Positions 1 to 6,364 of a stretch of DNA of 12,003 nucleotides are shown here, in pieces. How positions within the stretch are numbered: the first letter of the stretch is position 1; each line of letters starts with the position of its first letter. Location of the stretch: NCBI GenBank assembly GCA_007133995.1, contig SLLP01000044.1, forward strand, positions 1 to 12,003, written 5' to 3'. The DNA is from Balneolales bacterium (GTDB lineage: Bacteria; Bacteroidota; Rhodothermia; Balneolales; Natronogracilivirgulaceae). Below the pieces are notes generated by a model, which ran no database searches, was not told the origin of the DNA, and was given only the letters and a program-made list of their open reading frames with translations. The position numbers and the translations under genes are program-made.

Positions 1-487
1 CAGGATTCGCATCACTTAGTGCAAATGCTACGGATAAATATTTTTTATTTTTATTGATGTAGTGATTCACACCCTCTGCGTATGCCTCCAGTAGCTGACG
101 GCTACGCAGAGGCATTTGATCAAAAGCATCCCTGGCTAACTTTCCGAACGACATGGTGAGATAAAAGCGGTCTACATAGGTGAGGGTTTCATCTATTTCT
201 CTGGAATGCAACCCTTCAAGTTTGTATTGCTGAAGCGTCATCTGCCAGAGCCGGTCACGTGCGTGCAAATAGCCCATTGTCATATAGATATCAGTATCCA
301 CAGAAGCTTTGATATGTGGGATCTGATATTCATCCCATGAAACAACCACTTCAGCAGTGAGACCAGGCAGCCTTATGGACTCATCCAGAGACGGTACAGC
401 TCTGTAGAATGTCCAATAAATTGCCAAACCGGATATCACCACTATCAGAAAGATAAAAAGCATAGTGATTTTGAGAGCGGATTTCAT
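1..487 (-). CDS. Penicillin acylase family protein, N-terminal part (cut by window edge)
   Basis: This is a 162-codon open frame read leftward from an ATG at 487-485 and still open at position 1. Residues about 5-25 form a hydrophobic helix (LKITMLFIFLIVVISGLAIY) after two lysines, a signal anchor or uncleaved signal peptide. The family signature follows: IPHI at residues 56-59, then GYLHARDRLWQM at 72-83, the conserved Gly-Tyr-x-His-Ala-x-Asp-Arg-x-x-Gln-Met block of the alpha chain, and the typical 'LLEAYAEGVNHYI' segment near residue 135-147. Known of the family: these are Ntn hydrolases, made as precursors of about 700-850 residues, self-cleaved to expose a Ser at the start of the beta chain, and acting on amide bonds of beta-lactams, N-acyl-homoserine lactones or similar acyl amides. 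The Ser and the rest of the enzyme lie outside the window, so substrate cannot be judged. No convincing ribosome binding site is seen upstream. It is divergent from lysA, 82 bp away. Confidence 0.85.
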   Translation of the reverse strand, partial: MKSALKITMLFIFLIVVISGLAIYWTFYRAVPSLDESIRLPGLTAEVVVSWDEYQIPHIKASVDTDIYMTMGYLHARDRLWQMTLQQYKLEGLHSREIDETLTYVDRFYLTMSFGKLARDAFDQMPLRSRQLLEAYAEGVNHYINKNKKYLSVAFALSDANP

Positions 488-569
488 CAAAGGGTAAAAT
501 ATGTGTAAATTTAAGGTTGCTGAAAGAATGAAATAAATTACGAATTCTATATAAGAACCGTTCCATTAA
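488..569. promoter_or_regulatory. Divergent intergenic region between acylase and lysA
   Basis: This 82-bp AT-rich gap separates the start codons of two divergent genes and must hold the promoters or leaders of both unless they start inside coding sequence. I see AT-rich hexamers such as TATATA at 548-553, but no -35 element at a proper distance and no Bacteroidota-type TAnnTTTG box, so no specific promoter is called. Confidence 0.35.
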
Positions 570-1823
570 ATGCAGTCTACTCACTCTTTGCCGGTTGATC
601 CCGACCGCCTGCACGCCATCGCCGGAAAATGGGGTACACCAACCTATGTCTACCTGGAGGACATGATACGAGTGCGCTGCCAGCTGCTTCAGGGCCTTTT
701 TCCGGATTTTCCCGTATCCTGGCTTTATGCTGTCAAGGCTAACGACAATCCACATATCCTTAAAATTATTGCAAACGAGGGGTTTGGTTTTGATACTGTG
801 AGTACTGAAGAAGTGCTGCTCTGCCTGAATATCGGAACAAATCCTAATAAGATATTCTATACCGAAAACAACATGACCGACGCGGAGATGCATGATGCGG
901 CAAAACAGGGTGTAGTGCTTAATATCGGTTCTCTTGGTCGACTAAAAAGCTTTTGTGAAGCATACCCGAAATCAGAATGCAGTATCCGAATCAAACCCGA
1001 TATCAGCGATGGACACCATGCCAAGGTCGATACCGGTAACCAGGACAGTAAATTTGGCATTCGACTGGATCTTCTTTCCGAAGCGGTTAGTATTGCCGGG
1101 GAATATCAGGTTCAAATCAGCGGCATTCATGCCCATATAGGAAGCGGAATCAGGGAGCCCGAAAATTTACTGACCGAAATTGAGGTTTTGCTAACGGCTT
1201 CTGAGAAACTGGATGATCTCAAGTTCATCAATTTTGGCGGTGGCATGCCGATTCCATATAAAATCAATGAGAGATCATTCGACTTAAATCGTTTTGCAGA
1301 AATGGCTTCCGATCGGTTCAGGTCTTTTCTTGGTGAAATGAGCCGTCCTTTTTCCTTCTTTTTTGAACCCGGCAGATGGGTGGTTGGTCCGGCCGGTATC
1401 TTGCTTACGCAAGTGAATACAGTCAAGGATCAGGGTCGCAAACTATTTCTTGGAACTGACACCGGGTTCAACCATCTTCTCCGACCGGCACTTTATGATG
1501 CCTACCATGAAATTGTCAATATCAGCGCGGATCCCGATACCGGGACGCAGAATTACCATGTAGCCGGAAATATATGCGAGAGCGGAGACATCCTGGGATT
1601 GGACAGAACCCTTCCTGAAAGCAGGCCTGGAGATCATCTCGCCATTTTGGATGCGGGAGCCTATGGCATGACCATGGCATCTCATTACAATCGCAGGGCA
1701 TTGCCTGCCGAAGTTCTGATTACGAAAGAAGGTTTTCACAAGACCATCCGCAAAAGGAAGACACCAGATGAGACCGTTGATGAGTTTTTGAATGATACGG
1801 GAATGATAAGATTGGATGAATAG
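570..1823 (+). CDS. lysA: Diaminopimelate decarboxylase
   Basis: A 417-residue fold-III PLP decarboxylase, the usual length for LysA, which converts meso-diaminopimelate to L-lysine in the cytoplasm as the last step of lysine synthesis. The PLP lysine is K56 in YAVKAN (53-58). The TIM barrel carries SKFGI around residue 160, GIHAHIGSG at 185-193, the phosphate-binding glycine loop GGG at 223-225 and EPGRW at 266-270. The C-terminal beta domain carries CESGD with the catalytic Cys at 336, and a final DAGAYGMTMASHYN block where the conserved Tyr binds the cofactor. All key residues are present. The segment before SKFGI reads DGHHAKVDTG rather than the more usual TH-x-Y-I-x-TG, so a related specificity (another basic amino acid or a polyamine precursor) cannot be fully excluded. 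The ATG at 570 is used because the protein begins just before the domain. It heads a four-gene run with ltaE 11 bp downstream. Confidence 0.9.
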   Translation: MQSTHSLPVDPDRLHAIAGKWGTPTYVYLEDMIRVRCQLLQGLFPDFPVSWLYAVKANDNPHILKIIANEGFGFDTVSTEEVLLCLNIGTNPNKIFYTENNMTDAEMHDAAKQGVVLNIGSLGRLKSFCEAYPKSECSIRIKPDISDGHHAKVDTGNQDSKFGIRLDLLSEAVSIAGEYQVQISGIHAHIGSGIREPENLLTEIEVLLTASEKLDDLKFINFGGGMPIPYKINERSFDLNRFAEMASDRFRSFLGEMSRPFSFFFEPGRWVVGPAGILLTQVNTVKDQGRKLFLGTDTGFNHLLRPALYDAYHEIVNISADPDTGTQNYHVAGNICESGDILGLDRTLPESRPGDHLAILDAGAYGMTMASHYNRRALPAEVLITKEGFHKTIRKRKTPDETVDEFLNDTGMIRLDE

Positions 1824-1834
1824 GAAGAAGCCGC

Positions 1835-2857
1835 ATGATTGATCTAAGAAGTGATACGGTCACCCGGCCGACTGAGGAACTGTGGGATGCCATGTACAAG
1901 GCACCCGTTGGTGATGATGTGTTCCGTGAAGACCCGGGATTAAACGCTCTTGAGGATGAAATATCCAGCCTGTTTGGAAAAGAGGCGGGTGTATTCGTGC
2001 CGAGTGGTACCATGGGTAACCAGATAGGCCTCAAGGTTCATACACAACCTGCGGATGAAGTGATTATTGATGAGTTCGCACATATCTATCACTCCGAGGG
2101 TGCAGCGGGAGGTCTCATATCGGGTATTCAGCTTCGTCCTCTTGCAGGAATAAGGGGCGTGCTATCCACCAATCAGGTTAAGAATGCCATCCGCAGCCGC
2201 AATGACTGGGACCCATGCACCCGTGTTGTCGCTCTGGAGAACACTTCGAATATGGGTGGTGGATCGTGCTATGCCATTGACACAATTCGTGATCTCTATC
2301 ATCTTACCAGGGACCACCATCTTGCTTTGCACATGGACGGTGCGCGTATCTGGAATGCCTCAGTTGCCACCGGAACGGAGCTCAAAGAATATGGTGCTTT
2401 TTGTGATACGATATCCGTTTGTTTCAGTAAGGGTCTAGGAGCGCCTGTAGGCTCCATGCTGCTGGGCAGCAATAAACAAATGAGACTGGCCCGCAGATAC
2501 CGGAAAATCCTTGGCGGGGGAATGCGCCAGGCGGGTATGCTGGCAGCTGCAGCGTCCTATGCTGTACACCATCATTTTGATAAGTTGCCTGAAGATCATC
2601 GAAAGGCAAAGAAGCTGGCGGAAACGATAGCGGAATCATCTTTTTTTGAAATACAGCCTGAACAAGTTGAAACCAATATTGTACTTTTCAGGGTAGTCCG
2701 TGGTACGGTTGCTGAAGCCCTTGACTGGTTTGCATCCCAAAATGTGGCCATGATCCCTTTTGGCGATAACACCATTCGTGCCACCTTTCACTTTCAGATC
2801 ACTGAAGACGATCTGGATCATGCACTGCGGGCAGTGGAATCATATAACGGTATTTAG
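1835..2857 (+). CDS. ltaE: Low-specificity L-threonine aldolase
   Basis: A 340-residue fold-I PLP enzyme of the beta-eliminating lyase/threonine aldolase family, expected to cleave L-threonine and L-allo-threonine to glycine and acetaldehyde. The protein opens with the family hallmark MIDLRSDTVTRPT. Other landmarks are GDDVFREDP at about 28-36, PSGTMGNQ near 56-63, H83 in DEFAHIYHSEGAA (stacks on PLP), HMDGARIWNA with D168 and R171, and the PLP Schiff-base lysine K199 in CFSKGLGAPVGS. The sequence ILGGGMRQAG follows, as in active enzymes. Nothing is missing and the length is normal. An AGGAAG ribosome binding site at 1822-1827 overlaps the lysA stop and lies 7 nt before the ATG, so translation is probably linked to lysA. 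The shared transcript links lysine production with threonine/glycine balance; that functional link is inferred. Confidence 0.93.
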   Translation: MIDLRSDTVTRPTEELWDAMYKAPVGDDVFREDPGLNALEDEISSLFGKEAGVFVPSGTMGNQIGLKVHTQPADEVIIDEFAHIYHSEGAAGGLISGIQLRPLAGIRGVLSTNQVKNAIRSRNDWDPCTRVVALENTSNMGGGSCYAIDTIRDLYHLTRDHHLALHMDGARIWNASVATGTELKEYGAFCDTISVCFSKGLGAPVGSMLLGSNKQMRLARRYRKILGGGMRQAGMLAAAASYAVHHHFDKLPEDHRKAKKLAETIAESSFFEIQPEQVETNIVLFRVVRGTVAEALDWFASQNVAMIPFGDNTIRATFHFQITEDDLDHALRAVESYNGI

Positions 2858-2860
2858 GAT
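2856..2860 (+). promoter_or_regulatory. Ribosome binding site supporting a TTG start
   Basis: AGGAT overlaps the ltaE stop codon and sits 8 nt before a TTG at 2869. No ATG or GTG precedes the first transmembrane helix in this frame, so this site favours TTG as the start of the transporter gene. Confidence 0.5.
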
Positions 2861-2868
2861 GTAGATCA

Positions 2869-4098
2869 TTGAATTTCTTTCAATTTGCACTGCGTTATCA
2901 TCGCCTTGTTTTATTTGGTCTTGGCCTGACTTTTTTCTCAAGTTTTGGCCAAACCTTTCTGATTTCCCTCTTCGTACCGGAATTTCAGAATCAATTTGGT
3001 ATATCCAATGCCTATTTCGGAGCGATCTATTCCTTCGCAACACTCACAAGTGCCTTTACGCTTGTATGGTTTGGAGCCAGAATTGACCGTGTGCCACTCA
3101 AAAAATATGCCCTGACCGTAACCGGTGGCTTAATCCTTTCAACCCTGATCATCGCCACAAGCCAGTGGATATGGATGCTTTTTTTGGGTTTATTCGGTGT
3201 ACGGCTGTTCGGACAAGGGCTTTGTGGTCATACTGCGAATACATCCATGGCACGATACTTTAATGCTCTGAGAGGTAAAGCACTAAGTATTGCAAACCTT
3301 GGCTTTTCCATAGGTGAAGCCATACTTCCCATCACCATTACGGCAATGCTGAGTGTGGTTGGTTGGAGAATGGGCTGGACGTTCATCAGCATTTTTATAT
3401 TACTGTTTCTACCGGCTTTGGTCATAGCGGCACTAGGCCGTAATCCGCTGGTTTATGCAGAAGAAGGAGTTCGGGATCATCGTGCTGGTACTGAAAGATT
3501 ACCCGGAAGCCATTGGCGCCGCCGGTTGGTATTGAGAGACCATCGATTTTATCTGCTTTTACCTGGATCATTCGCATGCCCGTTCCTGCTTACCGGTTTT
3601 TTCCTGTATCAGACACAATTGGCATCCTTCAAAGGTTGGGACATCGAAATTCTTGCATCCGCATTCGTTGCTTTTGCTGTTTCCAAATCTGCTGCATCCA
3701 TTGTTTCCGGACCGCTTATTGATCGATTCAAGGCATGCCGCATTTTTCCGTTTTACCTCCTGCCATTGCTTGCAGGCCTGTTGCTGCTTTTTGCATTCAA
3801 CCATCCATGGATCGCCTTTGGTTATATGTTTCTGGCAGGTATTTCCATGGGAATAGCAGCCAATGTTACCACATCGCTGTATGCCGAACTTTATGGCACA
3901 GCAAATCTGGGAACCATCCGAAGTATGATGACTATGTTTATGGTGATCAGTACAGCCATTAGTCCAATTTTATTCGGTTTTCTGCTGGATGCAGGTTTCT
4001 CTTTTGTTATGATTATCCAAGGTTCAATAACCTTTGTGATTATATCCGCTATCCTTGCTATTTTTATATACCGCGAAGTGGAAAACATAATATCCTGA
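2869..4098 (+). CDS. MFS transporter
   Basis: A 409-residue major facilitator superfamily permease in the inner membrane. Hydrophobic segments fit about twelve helices in two halves. The first half includes FGLGLTFFSSFGQTF at about 16-30, and the loop between helices 2 and 3 carries a motif-A-like GARIDRVPLKK beginning at G69, with D73 and R74. A basic central loop (roughly residues 200-225, rich in Arg and His) separates the halves, and the second half repeats a short motif-A-like stretch, GPLIDRFKACR. The closing segment AELYGTANLGTIRSM resembles the conserved region before helix 11 in oxalate/formate- and nitrate-type MFS families. Substrate is not readable from sequence. Being downstream of lysA and ltaE, export or import of an amino acid or small organic acid is a guess only. 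The start is TTG, supported by AGGAT 8 nt upstream. It is 11 bp after ltaE and 6 bp before the next gene. Confidence 0.88.
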   Translation: MNFFQFALRYHRLVLFGLGLTFFSSFGQTFLISLFVPEFQNQFGISNAYFGAIYSFATLTSAFTLVWFGARIDRVPLKKYALTVTGGLILSTLIIATSQWIWMLFLGLFGVRLFGQGLCGHTANTSMARYFNALRGKALSIANLGFSIGEAILPITITAMLSVVGWRMGWTFISIFILLFLPALVIAALGRNPLVYAEEGVRDHRAGTERLPGSHWRRRLVLRDHRFYLLLPGSFACPFLLTGFFLYQTQLASFKGWDIEILASAFVAFAVSKSAASIVSGPLIDRFKACRIFPFYLLPLLAGLLLLFAFNHPWIAFGYMFLAGISMGIAANVTTSLYAELYGTANLGTIRSMMTMFMVISTAISPILFGFLLDAGFSFVMIIQGSITFVIISAILAIFIYREVENIIS

Positions 4099-4104
4099 TT
4101 TTTT

Positions 4105-4689
4105 ATGAGTAAATACGAACTGTTACTTTCAGGCAAGGCCTCATTTTCACTTGAAGTGCCGTATCGATTATTTAAAACCGGAAACACCTGGAAACAACCC
4201 CTGTATGTATATCTGCATAAAAGCGGATGCAATCTTTCCACGACAGAAAAGATAACGGAACCCCTGAGAATTCTCACTGGCTACCATCTGCTAATACAAG
4301 CACCTTATCCCGATATCAGAGCGAACGACTCAGATAGATCTTACTTCTGGATTCCTGATTTCGAAGACGAACAGACTATCACTGCGGCCAGGGAATATGT
4401 GTCTGAGTTTCTACAGGAGGTCATTGATGGACTGCTTCCTCACATCAATGCCGGCAGACTGGTCTTGATAGGCTGGGAGGGTTCGAGAAACCAGGTCTCC
4501 TATTTCTGTGCCACAAGGCCTCATTACATCAATGAAATGATTCTTTTCGGTGGTTCTGTGAACAGATCCTGGATGGAGCAGGAAAGCAGGCGCTACAAAC
4601 ACTTGCGAATGCTTGGATTATCCGGTAAAGACGCAGAAATCACTTCAGGAACATCGAAAATTATCCAGCGCTGGCTTCAGGCCGATTAG
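4105..4689 (+). CDS. Alpha/beta-hydrolase-like protein, probably lacking catalytic nucleophile
   Basis: A 194-residue soluble protein with the outline of the phospholipase/carboxylesterase branch of alpha/beta hydrolases. The strand PLYVYLHKSGCN at 32-43 matches the oxyanion strand (usually LHGxGxN). GRLVLIGWEGSRNQVSYF at about 117-134 matches the strand-turn-helix nucleophile elbow, and the following MILFGGSVN matches the next strand. In active enzymes the elbow reads G-x-Ser-x-G; here it is G123-W124-E125-G126-S127, so the nucleophile position is Glu. D176 in GLSGKDAE could be the acid position, but no His follows before the C-terminus, so the triad looks lost. It is somewhat shorter than typical family members (about 200-230). 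No signal peptide is seen. It lies 6 bp after the MFS gene and ends the run. Alternative: S127 may act in a shifted elbow. Function unknown; assignment to the fold is by pattern only. Confidence 0.7.
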   Translation: MSKYELLLSGKASFSLEVPYRLFKTGNTWKQPLYVYLHKSGCNLSTTEKITEPLRILTGYHLLIQAPYPDIRANDSDRSYFWIPDFEDEQTITAAREYVSEFLQEVIDGLLPHINAGRLVLIGWEGSRNQVSYFCATRPHYINEMILFGGSVNRSWMEQESRRYKHLRMLGLSGKDAEITSGTSKIIQRWLQAD

Positions 4690-4845
4690 GAGATATCGGG
4701 TGACATAATTGACTATGACTAATTATTGGGCCATTTTCAGGAATCCAGAAAGAGTATATCCTGCCTGGCATTTCATCGGCATCTAATGATTTCTTGTAAA
4801 AACTTGTTATTTAATCAGGATTTTTCAGTATTTTTCTTCACGATA

Positions 4846-4873
4846 TTGAGCGATTACGGAAGAAATGTATACT
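4846..4873 (+). promoter_or_regulatory. Candidate sigma70-type promoter for the response regulator gene
   Basis: TTGAGC at 4846-4851 and TATACT at 4868-4873 are separated by 16 nt, resembling -35 and -10 hexamers (four of six and five of six to consensus). Transcription would begin around 4880, about 50 nt before the ATG at 4934. It lies in the 244-bp gap 4690-4933, which otherwise holds no convincing gene and no strong terminator hairpin. If the organism uses the Bacteroidota sigma factor, this consensus may not apply. Confidence 0.3.
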
Positions 4874-4933
4874 GTGAAAGTGTCAGATTCTCATCGACTT
4901 TAAAATGACAGATATTCACACTACGAGTTTTTT

Positions 4934-5629
4934 ATGAAAATACTTGTTATTGAGGACGACAGGATCGTACGAACCTTGGTCAAGCACGTATTGGAAAACG
5001 AAGGCCATGAAGTAACGGTAGCTGACAGGGCAGAAACCGGCGAGAAAATGGCTCTTGAGGATGAGCATGAGATCATTATTCTGGATCTCGGCCTACCGGA
5101 CAGAAGCGGGCTCGAAGTATGCAAGGAAATTCGCAGCAATAATATAACCACACCAATCCTGATACTTTCTGCTTATCAAAATACCGACACCAAAATTGCC
5201 GGGCTCAATACCGGCGCCGACGATTACCTGACAAAACCATTCGACAATAAAGAATTGCTTGCCCGCATTAATGCCATTATTCGCCGTGTGAAGAAAGGCG
5301 ACGTCACCAGTAATACGTATGAATGCGGTGAGCTAAAGATCGATCTGGTAAATCGTGAATTTTTTGTACGGGATAACAAGGTGTTGCTGACCAATAATGA
5401 GTTCAATCTCATGGCGTACTTTATGAAGAATCCTGACAGAATTCTCTATAAGGATGAACTCACCAACAATGTCTGGGACATTAACTTCGATACAAATACT
5501 AATTTTTTAAATGTATACATTAGCTACATCAGAAAGAAAATCGAAGAGCTCACCCCTGTTAATTATATCCAGACCGTTAGAAAAAAGGGCTTTAAACTGA
5601 ACAGCAAACCGGTCAAGGAATACGATTGA
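4934..5629 (+). CDS. OmpR/PhoB-family response regulator
   Basis: A 231-residue two-domain DNA-binding regulator. The receiver domain spans residues 1 to about 120. It has the acidic pair E7-D8-D9, the phospho-acceptor D51 in ILDLGLPDRSG, S79 in LSAY as the switch hydroxyl, the aromatic switch Y98 and K101 in DYLTKPF. All are conserved, so phosphorylation by a histidine kinase is expected. The winged-helix effector domain runs from about 130 to 226 and contains the family block LLTNNEFNLMAYF, then RILYKDELTNNVW, the recognition-helix region NVYISYIRKKIEE and the wing end IQTVRKKGFKL. No sensor kinase gene lies in the window, so its kinase is encoded elsewhere or beyond the window. There is no strong ribosome binding site before the ATG. 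trmH follows after 15 bp and is likely co-transcribed. The regulated genes are unknown. Confidence 0.95.
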   Translation: MKILVIEDDRIVRTLVKHVLENEGHEVTVADRAETGEKMALEDEHEIIILDLGLPDRSGLEVCKEIRSNNITTPILILSAYQNTDTKIAGLNTGADDYLTKPFDNKELLARINAIIRRVKKGDVTSNTYECGELKIDLVNREFFVRDNKVLLTNNEFNLMAYFMKNPDRILYKDELTNNVWDINFDTNTNFLNVYISYIRKKIEELTPVNYIQTVRKKGFKLNSKPVKEYD

Positions 5630-5644
5630 GGATATTCCTGCGCA

Positions 5645-6364
5645 ATGAGTTTGCCACAGGATCCAGATATCAAAAAGAAAGAGACAGCCTTTTTTTCTCA
5701 GTATGTAAGTGAGCATAAAAAGGAGTTGTTTTTTAACATACTGTGCAATAGAACCCGATTCTTTACTGTCGTACTGGAAGATATATACCAGGCTCAAAAT
5801 GCATCAGCTGTACTTCGAAGCTGTGACGCTTTTGGCATTCAGAACGTTCACGTCATTGAGAACCGCAATGTGTTCGATGTCGATAAGGGAGTAACCATTG
5901 GTTCTGATAAATGGCTTGATGTCTTCAGATATAGACAGAAGGGCATCAACAACACAGAGACTGCTTATAAAGAGCTGAGAGATCGAGGGTACCGGATTGT
6001 GGCAACCACGCCCCATGACAAGCAAACGGAACTGCCCGACTTTAAACCGCAACAACCTGCAGCGTTGGTTTTTGGAACCGAAAAACTGGGATTGACACCA
6101 TATGCTATTGAGCAGGCTGACGATTGGTTGCACATTCCGATGCATGGCTTTAGTGAGAGTTTCAATATATCAGTCAGCGTTGCTCTCTGTCTGTATCATC
6201 TTCGGAGGTATTTGGAATCCGGCAGTGTGGCCTGGCACCTGTCAGAAAGTGAAAAACAGAATCTCTACCTTCTATGGCTAAAAAAATCTGTCCACCGTTT
6301 GCCTGCTCTTGACCGAAAGTTTAAGGAACTTCTGGAGCATTCCCGTCTGCCATCTCAAGGCTGA
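5645..6364 (+). CDS. trmH: TrmH-family tRNA (guanosine-2'-O)-methyltransferase
   Basis: A 239-residue SpoU/TrmH (SPOUT) methyltransferase, close to the usual TrmH length of about 230. It is expected to transfer a methyl group from S-adenosylmethionine to a ribose 2'-OH in RNA, most likely Gm18 in the D-loop of tRNAs. Motif 1 is QAQNASAVLRSCDAFG with N52 and R58. Motif 2 is LVFGTEKLGLT at 141-151 with E146. Motif 3 is IPMHGFSESFNISVSVAL at 164-181, with S172 and N174 in the trefoil-knot cofactor site. A helical C-terminal extension (about 200-239) is as in TrmH rather than in the shorter TrmL. The substrate RNA is inferred from length and motif form; another SpoU target is possible. A GAGGAT at 5628-5633 lies 11 nt before the ATG. 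It follows the response regulator by 15 bp. Its last 44 bp overlap the 3' end of tex on the other strand. Confidence 0.88.
   Translation: MSLPQDPDIKKKETAFFSQYVSEHKKELFFNILCNRTRFFTVVLEDIYQAQNASAVLRSCDAFGIQNVHVIENRNVFDVDKGVTIGSDKWLDVFRYRQKGINNTETAYKELRDRGYRIVATTPHDKQTELPDFKPQQPAALVFGTEKLGLTPYAIEQADDWLHIPMHGFSESFNISVSVALCLYHLRRYLESGSVAWHLSESEKQNLYLLWLKKSVHRLPALDRKFKELLEHSRLPSQG

Noticed and set aside
73..112. A 10-bp perfect inverted repeat (CCTCTGCGTA at 73-82 and TACGCAGAGG at 103-112) with a 20-nt loop, plus an overlapping alternative pairing TGCCTC/GAGGCA at 83-88 and 109-114.
   Set aside because: It lies inside the acylase coding sequence, where the codons are explained by conserved family residues, and one repeat of this size is expected by chance in a window this long.
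381..893. A 170-codon minus-strand frame across the start of lysA.
   Set aside because: It is antisense to lysA and out of frame with the real minus-strand acylase that begins at 487; its composition looks random.
4726..4908. A 60-codon plus-strand frame in the gap before the response regulator gene.
   Set aside because: It has no ribosome binding site, an unnatural composition and no family resemblance, and it covers the candidate promoter region.
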